Assembly (NCBI GenBank): GCA_029378245.1
Contig: JARKIF010000060.1
Location: 173,026-237,025, forward strand
DNA length: 64,000 nucleotides
Direction of reading: 5' to 3'
DNA from: Roridomyces roridus
Lineage: Eukaryota > Basidiomycota > Agaricomycetes > Agaricales > Mycenaceae
Below, piece after piece: positions 44,404 to 54,316 of this stretch (position 1 is its first letter; every line of letters begins with the position of its first letter). A program made the translations under genes and the position numbers. The notes beneath the pieces are model-generated. The model worked only from the letters and a program-made list of their open reading frames with translations, did no database searches and was not told the DNA's origin.

Positions 44404-46595
44404 TTACAACGACGTGGCTTCATCCGCATTCAAGATGAGCGTCGTGATAAAAGTGATGATTCCCACAAAGGAATCTGCGCGGATACCTACAGACGAGGGT
44501 CAGAACCAGCAGTAGGATACAGATGGAGAACGCACTCTCATCGACCGTATGACTCTTGCCAATTCCCCCATTCCAGTGCGCGTATCGTAAAATGTGGTCC
44601 GAGAGGTCCCAGAAGTACCTCGTATCTTGAAATTGAATCAATGTACGTCGATGGATATAGGCGCAGGTAGGAGAAAGACAGACCGGTATTAAAGGTTTCC
44701 ATTCCGGGCGTTACAAACACCTGCTTCTTCTTCTTATCAAAGTCCGCGCCGTACGTCGCATCCAGCGATGCGAGTATCGTCCCCGAGAGCAACCGGAACG
44801 GGGGCGCCGAGCTGGACGCGATAGGCGCAGGCTCCAAGCCGCGGGGCGCACTGAGCGTGAGGGTACCGGCGTAGGAATCGGAATCGGCGGGAGGGGTGAG
44901 GAGTTGTCCGTATGCGGTGACGGAGAGATTAAAGTGCGCTGCGAGGTCGAGGAGGATGTCTCTGTCCCGCGTGAGGGTGGCGTTTATGGAGCTATGAGAG
45001 TAGGGTCAATTGAGGAACGGCTGGATGACATGACGGGAATGCATACCTCTGCGTCGTAATCCGATGATTGACCACGGCCTGCCATCGCCGTCAGAAAGTT
45101 CCTGTGAGAAGAAAGAACGATAAAACTCACCACAGCCTGCTCGGGCAGCGCATTACTCTTCACTCCACCGTTGACAAGATCAACAGGCTGCGTCGTCCGC
45201 ACCAACGAGCGGAACTTGCGATCCTCGAACAAGATCCTCTCCACCTCCTTCAACGCTCGCTTACTCTTCCTCGCTCGCCTAACCGCGCGTTTGAGTTTAC
45301 GAGGCGCGTCTGGCCCGTGCGTCCCGAGGCATTGAGCCATCTCGAACGGTGGCGTATCGAGCTCAAGAACGGGTGGGGGCGCGTTGTTCTCGAGGTGCAC
45401 GATGAGGGCGGCGAGGATGCCGATGCTCGTGTGTTCGGGCGGGATGCTCGAGTGCCCACCGGGTGTTTGCACCTCGATGCTGACGTCGATATAGCCCTTC
45501 TCAGCGATACCAGGCGCTGCAAAGATGGCGCCGTATTGTTCGTTGTAGCCGCCTTGTATCGCTCTCAATTGTGGCAATGGGAGATGGTCAATGGAAACTC
45601 ACCGCCCTCGTCAACGATCATAGCAAACGCGTTCCGGCCGAAACGTTCGAGCAGCGCAGGGGCGAGGGATGCCGCGCCCTTGATATCGGTAAGTCTGGGT
45701 AACAGCATAATGCTCGTAGACCACGTACGTGATATCCACTCGCCTCTTCGTCAAATCCAAAAGACAGCACCACGGTCCGAGTCGGCGCAAAGTCCTTCTC
45801 GAGTAACCCCTCAATGGCCATCAAGATACCGATGACGCCACTCTTGTCGTCGGTGCTGCCGCGGCCCCAGATGTATTCACCTGGAGGAATTCAAGGGTGA
45901 GTAATGGCTGGGAGGTGTGGAACGGCGGCGTACCATCAAAGTACCCGGAGTAGGCGGGATGAGTCCATTGGTCCGCGCTTAGTGGGGCGACAGGGACCAC
46001 GTCTAGGATGGCAGCCAGTTAGAGCGGCTGGTCCTGAATAATGAAGAAAACATACCATAGTGACCCATGAGAAGAATAGGCTTCAAACTATCGTCCGAGC
46101 CTTGCCAGGTGTAAACCAGACCGTAGGTATTGACTTTTTGGAGGTCGAGAGAAGCATGCCTAAGACTCGAGAGTCAACACTGGGTGTGGTGTCAAGACGA
46201 AGAAATACGCACACGCGCGGAAACGCAGTAACCAAATGGTCTACGAACGGGTCCCGGGAAGCCCAACGCGGATCCTCACCCACAGGCCCCATCCCATCGT
46301 ACGTCTCGGTGGGAATCTGCACCGCTGCACTCAGCTGGTCGACAGCACGGTGGAGGAACGCATCGGTGGCGTGCAATGCTGTTAAATTCGCCCAGAGTGC
46401 GCCGTTTTTCTCTGGTACCAGAGTGCTGGGTTGTGGACACAGGGAGGAGGATGTGTCGTCCAGGAATTCGATTTGGAGTGGATGGAGGTTGAAGAGTGCG
46501 CAGAGAGCGATTATGGTGAGTGGTATGCGCCATCGAAAACGACTGCGGGGAGGGGAGCTACCAGGCAGGACACTGCTCGACTTGACGTCGGCCAT
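44404..46595 (-). CDS. M20 metallopeptidase, carboxypeptidase S-like, copy 2
   Basis: Minus-strand paralogue of the adjacent gene, from ATG at 46595 (MADVKSSSVLPGSSPP) to TAA at 44404-44406. It has an N-terminal membrane anchor (RIPLTIIALCALFNLHPL), MGHYDVVPV, WGRGSTDDKSG, GFDEEASG, VDEGGGYNEQYG and TPGGHSSIPPEHTS, all of the M20 metal and active-site motifs. Introns checked fall at the same codons as in copy 1 (for example after DEGG and after EQAV), so the pair arose by inverted duplication after the introns were fixed. Copy 2 has a KKKKQ insertion near residue 500 and Ser-Thr in place of Cys-Ala after WGRG. A vacuolar peptidase role is inferred from the yeast relative. Confidence 0.88.
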
Positions 46596-46916
46596 GGTGG
46601 TAAGAAGAAGAAGGCTGGGTTGGCCATGGCGAAGATGGAAGGTCGTGTGACGTCATGCGGCTGATGTTTGATCGGAGATCAAATCGTGGTGCGTTCGCAG
46701 TTGAAACTCTGGTGGTTCAAGTTCAAACCAGCTGCCCTGAATCACCTACCCTGAGTCAACGTGTAAAAAGAGGGATGTATCATAATGAATCTCAAGCCAA
46801 CCTCTTCTCGGTGAAAATGCGAAAAGAAATTTGAACCCAGCTTGTACAACAATTATTTAGCAGAGAGGCATGAAATACAAGGCCGATGCAAACGATATAG
46901 GTACGTAAAAAGAGTG

Positions 46917-47735
46917 TCACACCAGCGCGGAGCCCCTAGCTGCTTGGTGGAGTTTGACAACACGGACTCTCCGCGCAGTGTTGAATAGCATTTTCATGAG
47001 AGCATCGGAGTCCTGGATAGCTACCGCCACAAACGAAGGATCTATTGCTAATCGTTCAATTAGGGTGCACGCCCACAGGCTGACATAACCGGCTTTCGAA
47101 TCCAGCAATGCCGCCAGAACTGCGGTACGTTCCGTGTTGTAGGAGATCGCGCCAAGAATTGATTCAGCTAGCCCTGGCTCGCCCAAGTCCCGTCTGCGGG
47201 TAGTTAAGCTTCATAGACATTGTGGGATGCCGAAACCTGACCTTGCAACCAGTATATCCTTGACTGTTCCAGGAGTCGATAGCCCTATTTTGTGGGCAAG
47301 CAGTGCTTTAACCACAGAGCAGGCTCTGTGTTTCAAACGTCCGTCCAACAACATGCGCGGCACCAACTTTGCGGCCCATTCAAGAGCACACGTGTAAATC
47401 CCAAAATCTTCCAAGTGCTCCAAAACCCTGAGTTGTGTCTCGAGGAGTACATATTTGCACCTGGAATAGATTCGGTTCGTCTTTGGAAAATTCGATCGAG
47501 CAATGGCAGACACGCACGAAAGATAGCTCGTATAGATGTCAATCATCTCCCTCGAGAGCGGTTGCCCGGGAGTGTCCTTGGCAATGAACGCCAACGCCTG
47601 TCGATGATACATCCGCTTCATCAACGGCTTCGCCAGTGCATGGATGTTGATTGTTGGGCCTTGGAGCAGGGGGTTGCTGTCTGACCACCAACTGTGGATG
47701 CTGTTGAGGGAGAACTGGCGCTCCAGGGTGGGCAT
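46917..47735 (-). CDS. ARM-repeat-like agaricomycete protein, short version
   Basis: The start is placed at 47735 (MPTLERQFSLNSIHS); an upstream ATG at 47789 in frame adds 18 residues not typical of the family. WWSDSNPLLQGPTINIHA followed by AKPLMKRMYHRQALAFI is the hallmark N-terminus of a widespread agaricomycete family with ARM-type repeats. An intron near 47470-47525 and another near 47190-47240 (GTCAGG...CGCAG) join LETQLRVLEHLEDFG, LVPRMLLDGRL and RRDLGEPGLAESILG. The gene ends TGA at 46917-46919. About 240 residues is short for the family, so the copy may be truncated. Function unknown; ARM repeats suggest protein binding in cytosol or nucleus. Confidence 0.65.
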
Positions 47736-47789
47736 GGGATGGGAAAAGGAGGAGGGAGATGCACAGCCTCGTTCACAGCCCTCTGGCAT

Positions 47790-48199
47790 TCGAGCGACGT
47801 CAGTCAGACTCAGATTGCTGTTAAACGGGGAACATCAGGGTGTATCCGCTTGAGATTACGGCTGCATTGAATAAGGTGACGAAGGTTCAGCCCGGAGAGC
47901 CTGGTCAAGACTCAGGATCCGCGGAGTTGGTCTGTCGCAGTCTTGCGGTGTGGCGCGCTGAAGAGCATATTGCGATACGTACTGGACCACTGGGTCTCCA
48001 GATAAAGCCGCAGAATTGACCTGCCGCTTTGAACGCGAAGATCGGAAGATGACGTCGGACGATGCAAGAAAGCGATGCAAGAAAGCCGAGACGGATCCAA
48101 GACGGATAAGGAGTGATCTTTGCAGTCTTGACCCTTGGATGCACCACTCGAGCTAGTTTTTGGCCGGCTCAGCACATAGAGAGGTGCCACTGAGGTGGA
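47790..48199. other. Intergenic, no gene seen
   Basis: The minus-strand frame crossing 47912-48637 is antisense to the acidic-protein remnant and has no family motif. Confidence 0.35.
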
Positions 48200-48725
48200 A
48201 AATATGGTGTAGTGGGTATCGTCACCGTGGTCAACAGCGCAGTGCAGGATCGTTTCACCGCGCTCGAACGCGACCCGCACAAGCTGCTCAGGATCGTCAA
48301 GGCGGGGAAGCAGGGTCTGGGGTGGTACTCGATTTTCGAGGTTCTCGAGGATGACGTTATGGATGAGGAGACGGAGGAGAGGGTTGTGGGCATGGACTAC
48401 GAGGAGGAGGGCGATTCGAGTGATTCCGAGACGGAGGTTTGGGGTGTTGGGCGCTGGGCGCTGGAATGAATACACAGGGGATTCGGGCGTTGGAAGCACG
48501 GGGGCTACGGCCCAGGACGTGAAGTACAGGAACGACGACAACGGGGAGTGCTGGCAACACATCGTAATCGAGGGTGGCGCATTCGCTGCCGATCCGCGGC
48601 TCTCGCCCGCAGACTTGTTGTCAATGCTCGCTGCCACCTTGCAGGATATTGGGGAGGCCCTCCTTGAGCTCGTTCCGCCCGAGTTTGGCTCAGCGGATGG
48701 GAAGACGTCCCAGGGGTCAAAGTAG
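48200..48725 (+). pseudogene. Decayed paralogue of the acidic orphan at 2987-4222
   Basis: One frame reads VVNSAVQDRFTALERDPHKL, LRIVKAGKQGLGWYSIFEVL, EDD and an acidic EEEGDSSDSETEVWG. A second frame continues GECWQHIVIEGGAFA, LQDIGEALLELV to a stop at 48723-48725. Both halves match in order the C-terminal third of the minus-strand gene at 2987-4222 (MKQRLDKLEEDP, YIFSLLEE, VVWG, WDHLVIEEGALA, LEDILDLLRAV). No ATG starts the first frame and the two halves are out of phase near 48440-48480, unless an unrecognised intron joins them. I call it a probable pseudogene, or a gene whose first exon I failed to find. Confidence 0.5.
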
Positions 48726-49037
48726 GCGATCTGGCGGACCGACGGCCTGACGAGCGAGGTGGTGGGTGGAGTGCGTTTTCAGGGGATGGTGGGTCCCGGT
48801 CGACGCTTATCTACCGGCGCTGGCTGCAAATTTTCTTTGCTGTAGCCCGTGGTCGTGGCCGACGCGCGAGAACCAAACCATTTGCGTAGAGGATTTTCAT
48901 GTACATTACCGAGTCCCTTTCGAGCTTGGAAAATAGTTGACGTCGTGAATAGGACAAAGCGGTTAGAGGCTGAGTTAGAGCGCCTAATTGATCTGCACCG
49001 CCTCAGCGACACCTTCCCGACTTCCATCTGCCTCGCG

Positions 49038-49975
49038 ATGGGATATTTCCCTCCTGAGATTTGGCTCTACATTCATCGACTTGCTTCCCCTCTGTCCCTT
49101 TTGATGGTGGCCCGCTCCGAGGAATTGTATTATGTGCCGCCTCGGAATCCATTTCACGCTGTTTCTTTGAAGGTTGGCTCTCGATGACCTGTTTCGTCGT
49201 ATGTGTTCAATGCAGTTGCCCAGGACATCCGCTCTTTCCTCCTTGTATCTCGCCTGTGGTGTAATCTGGCCAAAGAGCTCCTGTACGAAAATATCGCAGT
49301 GCCCTCCGATCCGCGTCGGTTCGACGCACTACACGATGCGTTGGAGAATCCAGGCACGGCGCGACTCGTTCGCAGTATTCTGCTCACACAGTACCGCGCC
49401 GATCACAACACCGCCATCCTCGCATTGTGCCCTCGAGTCGAAGTGGTTTGCCAGCCTGACGCAACTACCTCGCTTATCGGATGGAATTCGAGCGATATGT
49501 CCTTTCCGACCTTCGAGTTCCTCAAGCATGTCTATTGGACAGAATCCTTCCTTACTTCTGATTTCATGCGTGCCGTCCTCGCTGTGGCACCGAACGTCGA
49601 ACACCTCTTCGTCCAGTGTTCAGCCCATCTCAGTTTCCCGAAAGACGAGGAGCTTACCCTCCCAGCTCTTCCTCGTTTGAGGAGGCTCGAATGTCTGGGC
49701 TTCGACAATCATGCGGGAGTTTTAAAACGCGATCTGACTCGCCTGGTTCGCCTCAATTGCGGGCCCACTCCAGCGTGGGCGTCATACGCGATTGGCGGCC
49801 CATAGAGGAGCATTTCTTGCTCATCGTCTCGCCGGATTTTCCTCATTTCAAGCGGCTGGTGCTCGAAGGGATGTGGTATCAAGTCGTGGGTGACGCGGGG
49901 TTCGTGCCTTTCCAGGAGCGGCTGCGCGCTCGTGGCGTCCAGTTGGAGTTTCCGGAAGGATTTGTACGTCTCTGA
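49038..49975 (+). pseudogene. F-box-like paralogue 2 with internal deletion
   Basis: The start ATG at 49038 (MGYFPPEIWLYIHRLAS), a 51-bp intron at 49173-49223, and a second exon match the intact gene at 50356-51479 closely (ELLYENIAV, DPRRFDALHDALE, LKHVYWTESFLTS). After LVRLNCGP (about 49762) some 190 bp present in the intact paralogue are missing. The frame shifts and stops at 49803-49805, while the expected C-terminus (VIRDWRPIEEHF, RARGVQLEFPEGFVRL) continues in another frame to 49975. The deleted part covers the LRR-like segment LTTLKLFG and the following helices. A truncated product is possible. Confidence 0.7.
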
Positions 49976-50270
49976 TTGTGTTCTTGGTGGTCGTCCCATG
50001 AGCGCTGCAAATCACTTCGAAATATATCCCATGTACAGTATCTGCCATCCAATGCCAGTGGCCTACCATCCAGACGCATTTCGCATTCTCGCTCTTCATC
50101 ACGTCGGATTTACTCGTATAAAGTGGTACTCGAGGGACATGGGCTGATAATAGATATGCTCTCTGACGTGCAGACGCGTTTTCACGAGGCACTCCAAGCA
50201 CGGGGGGTGTCAGTTGCTCTGCGTCTCTCCCAGCGAGTCCCTTTCCAGAATACTAATACTTAGTTCATGA
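49976..50270 (+). pseudogene. Fragment of a further F-box paralogue C-terminus
   Basis: A frame reads VVLEGHGLIIDML, RFHEALQARGVSVALRLS. This parallels the RLVLEGMWYRVVGDVRF and GLRARGVQLEFPEGF ending of the neighbouring F-box genes, in diverged form. It has no start of its own and lies directly behind paralogue 2. Confidence 0.4.
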
Positions 50271-50355
50271 GCACAATTACAAAGCTGTTAGAGCGCTTAG
50301 TTGATCTGCACCGCCTTGAAGAGACACCTTCTTCCCGACTTCCATCTGCCCCGCC

Positions 50356-51479
50356 ATGGATTTCCCTCCTGAGATTTGGCTCTATATTCATCGACTTGCT
50401 TCTCCTCCGTCGCTGTTGATGGCAGCGCGCTCAGAGGAATTGAACTACGTGCCGCCTCAGAACCCATTTCACACCGTTTCTTTGCAGGTGGGCTCATCCA
50501 TGACGTGTCTCCGAATGTACTCAATACAGCTGCCCAGGACATCCTCTCTTTCCTCCTGGTATCTCGCCTGTGGTACAGTCTGGCGAAAGAGCTCCTATAT
50601 GAAAACATTGCAGTAACATCCGATCCGCGTCGCTTCGACACACTCTGCGATGCGTTAGAGCAGCCAGGCACGGCAGCACTCGTTCGCAGTGTCCTGCTCA
50701 CACACTCGCATGTCCACAACTTCGCCATCCTCCCACTATGCACCCGAGTCGAAGTTGTGTGCCAGCCTGACGCAACTCTGTCCTGGGGGTTCAGTGGAAG
50801 TTCCGCAGGGGCCATACCCTTCCCGACCTTCGAGTCCTTGAAGCACGTCTATTGGACGGAATCCGTCGTGACCTCCGAGTTTCTGCGCGGTCTCCTCGCA
50901 GCGGCACCAAACCTGGAACACCTCTTCGTCCAGCCTTCAGGCCAGCTCGAATTCCCGCCAGCCGGGGAGCTCAGTCTCCCATCTCTTCCTCATTTGAGGA
51001 GACTCGAATGTATAAACTTGGATAATCATGCAGGGGTTGTGCAACTCGATCTCACTCGCCTCGTCCGCCTCAATTGCGGGCCCAGGCTCCCTTTCCCCGC
51101 AGTCCCTGCCCTGACGACGCTAAAACTCTTTGGCTCACGCAAGACCATCGATTTTGCCTCCATCTTCGAGCGTTGTCCCCGCCTGCGACATTTGTCGTAC
51201 GACATCTGGAACGCTGTCGTCGCGCCCGCGTCCCTGCAGGCGGTACTCGTGCTCGATGAGATGCGGCTGCACTCCGCCGTCACCGTCATACGCGATTGGC
51301 GGCCCATCGAAGAGCATTTCTCGCTCATCACCTCGCCGGAGTTTCCTCGTGTCAAGAGGCTGGTGCTCGAAGGGATGTGGTATCGAGTCGTGGGTGACGT
51401 GCGATTCATGCCTTTCAAGGAGGGGCTGCGCGCTCGTGGCGTCCAGTTGGAGTTTCCAGAAGGATTCGTACGTCTTTGA
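50356..51479 (+). CDS. F-box-like protein, family member 3 (intact)
   Basis: Exons 50356-50487 and 50538-51479 (50-bp intron, acceptor at GCCCAG) give 357 residues. The N-terminal MDFPPEIWLYIHRLASPPSL is F-box-like. The body has DILSFLLVSRLWYSLAKELL, YWTESVVTSEFLRGLLAAAP, and LRR-like LTTLKLFGSRKTIDFASIF, then CPRLRHLSYDIWNAVV, ending GVQLEFPEGFVRL. It is the intact reference for the broken copy at 49038 and is also related to 39274-40428. The nearer-looking acceptor (AATACAG) would put the second exon out of frame. Likely an SCF substrate receptor, by family only. Confidence 0.8.
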
Positions 51480-51782
51480 CTGTGTTCGTAGAAACCAAGT
51501 AGAATATTTTTCATGGGCGCTGGAATTGAATCTGTTCGAGACCAGGTGTCGATCTTCCATGTCTTCTCCTACGAATACTTTGCCGTCAAAGTCGGAACCA
51601 TTCTATCTACCAACGAATCGACACCTGGCGGCTTCCGCATTTCATTTTCTCGAGGTGAGTCGAATCGGCCAAACCCGTCGTCTATTGTACACACCATTCA
51701 ATAGATACATATATACATGACGAACGGTCATAAATACAACGTCCAATTTGAATCCCAAAATACAAACAGCCATGTACTTACC

Positions 51783-53105
51783 TCAAACCTGTTCCGCGGT
51801 CTTGGAAGAAGAAGAAGAGCCGAGCGTCCTCCCCTCTCGTGGCCTCCAAAACATCCAAACGCTGATTATGTCCTGCGGAGATTGAGCAACATCGCGAATA
51901 CATAGACAAAAAAAGCAGACCCGTTGCGAAGAAAAGACGATAACTGCTAGCACGGGGACTGACAATGACGGGTGAGTTTGGGAAACTAGGAACCAATAAA
52001 TACGTACTCAGAGCTAGCACGATGTTGACGCTGGCTCCGTAGTCCTCGTTGGCCGAGAAGACGAAAATCGCGCTCAAACTGGACCCGTAAGTGAACGCAG
52101 GAGACTTGGTAGAGCTGACGTACACGATAGCCAGCACCCCAATCACGCTGAATATGATGACGCGCAGGACGATTGAGAGCGAGTTCTTCATGCGTCTGAA
52201 CGTGCTCCAGTTTCTCCGCAGGGAGACGCAGATGAGGACTTCAAACACCAACGTGGGTAGTAACAAGATGGTGACAATCGTCGCGGAGACCTTTCCCCTG
52301 CTCAGATTCAGCCAAAAATGTTCGTAGAGGAACGCATAGGGACGTACAGAGCTCCAGTAGGACCCTATGGGAAAAAGAATGAGTAAAAAGGCGGGTGAGT
52401 TGGACCTTCAACACGCACGATGTGACAATACATCCCGCTCCCGATGAGTTTGACTAGCTCGGGGTTGTTTGAGCCGATCTAAGCTTCGGTTGGTTAAGGA
52501 GCTTTGATGTAGAGAGAAACGCACCACCCATGATGCTAAGACCATCGAGAAGAGCACCAAGTATGGCAGGACCAAGATCTTTGGAACGATAAATGGGCGA
52601 GGAATACACGATGAGGGGGAAACCGTACTGCGAGAGTCCAGATGCGCTCGTGAGGGATTTTCTTGGCCGTGAGGGACTGGGTGCTGAACCAAATCTGGAA
52701 GATGATGAGACCGAGCCTGACGGCCAGTTGCCCGCCTACTTGTACGACAAGCCCAAAGGTCGTAGCCGCGGCCAGAGAAGGCGTTCCCTGCAATAAATAG
52801 TCAGCATATATACTCATGCGGAGTGCTCAAACACGCACGTATATCAATCCCGCCTGAGCCAGACATACTCCGAAGGGCGGGTCCCGGCTCCTCAGCTGCC
52901 CAGCAAACAACAGCAGGGAATACGAAATGGTAGAAATGATCCAGGACGTGAAAAAGTTCTGCCACGTCGGGGTGCGGGGCGCCCGTGATGACAGCGTCGT
53001 CGTCAGCACGAGGGCGACGCTGCCAATGAGGCCGATCATCTGGAGGGCCACGAAGACGTTGATCAGCGTGTCGTGGTCGGGAGACTGAGTGCCAGCATCT
53101 CCGGA
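51783..53105 (-). CDS. Seven-transmembrane receptor-like protein
   Basis: Minus-strand multi-exon gene ending TGA at 51783-51785. Membrane helices in order include VALQMIGLIGSVALVLTTTL, WIISTISYSLLLFAGQL, AQAGLIYV joined to PSLAAATTFGLVV, LGLIIFQIWF, ILVLPYLVLFSMVLASW, KVSATIVTILLLPTLVFEVL and VLRVIIFSVIGVLAIVYVSS. A GMYCHI motif lies in the loop after helix 5. The C-terminal exon ends VWMFWRPREGRTLG with a Ser-rich tail. This is the pattern of an agaricomycete family of GPCR-like 7TM proteins with GxMYCHI. Several introns are about 50 bp, one with acceptor TTCCAAAG. The N-terminal exon is not certain; the frame is clear from about 53105 (DAGTQSPDHDTLINVFV). The ligand is unknown. Confidence 0.75.
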
Positions 53106-53655
53106 TCCTAGTGAGATACGTGAGAGGGATCTGCCTGGGGCAACTGAGTAGACGCGTACGCGGAAAAAAGGTCAAGGCAGGCAAGCCTGCTGTAAATGAG
53201 AAGGTCATTGTAACGGCCGGCGCGAACTCGATTCAAGAGCCAGCGTACGACGCACGCGTCGCCAATGCGAAAAAGGGGGGAAGAGGAAGAAGAAGAGAGA
53301 GAGAGCAGCCCGCCCGTGACAACGCTAATGCTCCGGATGTCAGGCATTGATCTAGTGTCAGGACGATCTCCGTGAAGTGCAGTGTTTTTCTTGTGGGCCA
53401 CACGGAGGCGCTGTGTTGAAACATCGTGAATTCCGAGTACCTTGTCGTGACCGCCCAATGTTGTCCTAGGACTCGGAGAACTCGGTCAAGGTCGGGGAGA
53501 TATGAAGGGTGCAATTCGGTATCTCTGATGGTCAATAAAAGGTCACTATGGGGATGAAGTGATCGTCGTAACAGAAAGCAGGGAGACGACTCGACGTCGG
53601 ACGAGGGTGAAAGCAACAGCACTGAGCCAATTTCGGAGAACCAACAAACTATTTG
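53106..53655. other. Upstream region of the 7TM gene
   Basis: A minus-strand frame at 53108-53458 has a Ser run and an isolated hydrophobic stretch, but no splice that clearly joins it to the 7TM gene. ACCAACAA at 53640-53647 recurs just outside the right end of the following element. Confidence 0.3.
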
Positions 53656-54215
53656 TACTAAACGCTATCCGGCCAACAGTCTGGTGCAGCCACGTGATGT
53701 TGTCACTCAGCTCGGCCTGTGATCCCTGCGTGGCTTATTCCTTCTGTAAGGCTCTTTGTCTAGGGGTTAATTCCCTGAATCTTATTGTATTTGTTTTGCC
53801 CAGCTGGGTTCGATCCCCTGCTACCGCACTATTTTTCGTCACCTGTGCCGGGCAAGTTGATAGATACCACCCGTCTGAGTGTTATCCAAGCTTCAGGTCT
53901 CCAGTGGCCTTCTCAAAATGGAGATTTTCCATCCCAGCAGGCCCCTGGCCCCCCACCAGCGAGCCATTTGAGCTTGTAAAATTATGTGAATAGCTTGTGA
54001 ATTTCTGTATTGTCACATGTCTACATAAATGCAGTTTGAACACATCCTGGCTCCGGAATGGATAACACAGAGTTGCAGACACGAAAAAAAGGCAGGAAGC
54101 CTCTTCAAAGATAAGAGTAAGAAATGTTACTGACTTGACTCGAACGCGCGACTGATCACGTGTGTGACAGATATCACGTGGCTGCACCAGACTGTTGGGC
54201 GGATAGCGTTTAGTA
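53656..54215. mobile_element. TIR-bearing MITE
   Basis: 43-bp terminal inverted repeats (53656-53698 and 54173-54215) start TACTAAACGCTATCCG and differ at one position; the inner part is CCAACAGTCTGGTGCAGCCA followed by CGTGAT. The element is about 560 bp with no transposase. The target duplication is unclear: ACCAACAA lies directly right of the element (54216-54223) and 8 bp left of it (53640-53647), which would fit an 8-bp hAT-type duplication if the left end extends to 53648. Confidence 0.78.
53750..53836 (+). other. tRNA-like sequence with pol III boxes inside the MITE
   Basis: A-box-like TGTCTAGGGGTTA (53757-53769) and a consensus B box GGTTCGATCCC (53807-53817) are followed by a T5 run (about 53832). 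Acceptor pairing is absent, so it is not a working tRNA. The second TIR element of the window to carry such a unit. Confidence 0.45.
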
Positions 54216-54316
54216 ACCAACAACAAAAGCTGTGGATGACATGGGATGAATCATGACACGTGTCATGTGCCATCCACCAGCTTGCCTCCTGCTTCCACCC
54301 TCTCCAGTTTCCCCTC

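Noticed and set aside
47912..48637. A 241-codon minus-strand frame
   Set aside because: It runs antisense to the acidic-protein remnant, whose plus-strand similarity to the gene at 2987-4222 is clear; no family motif on the minus strand.
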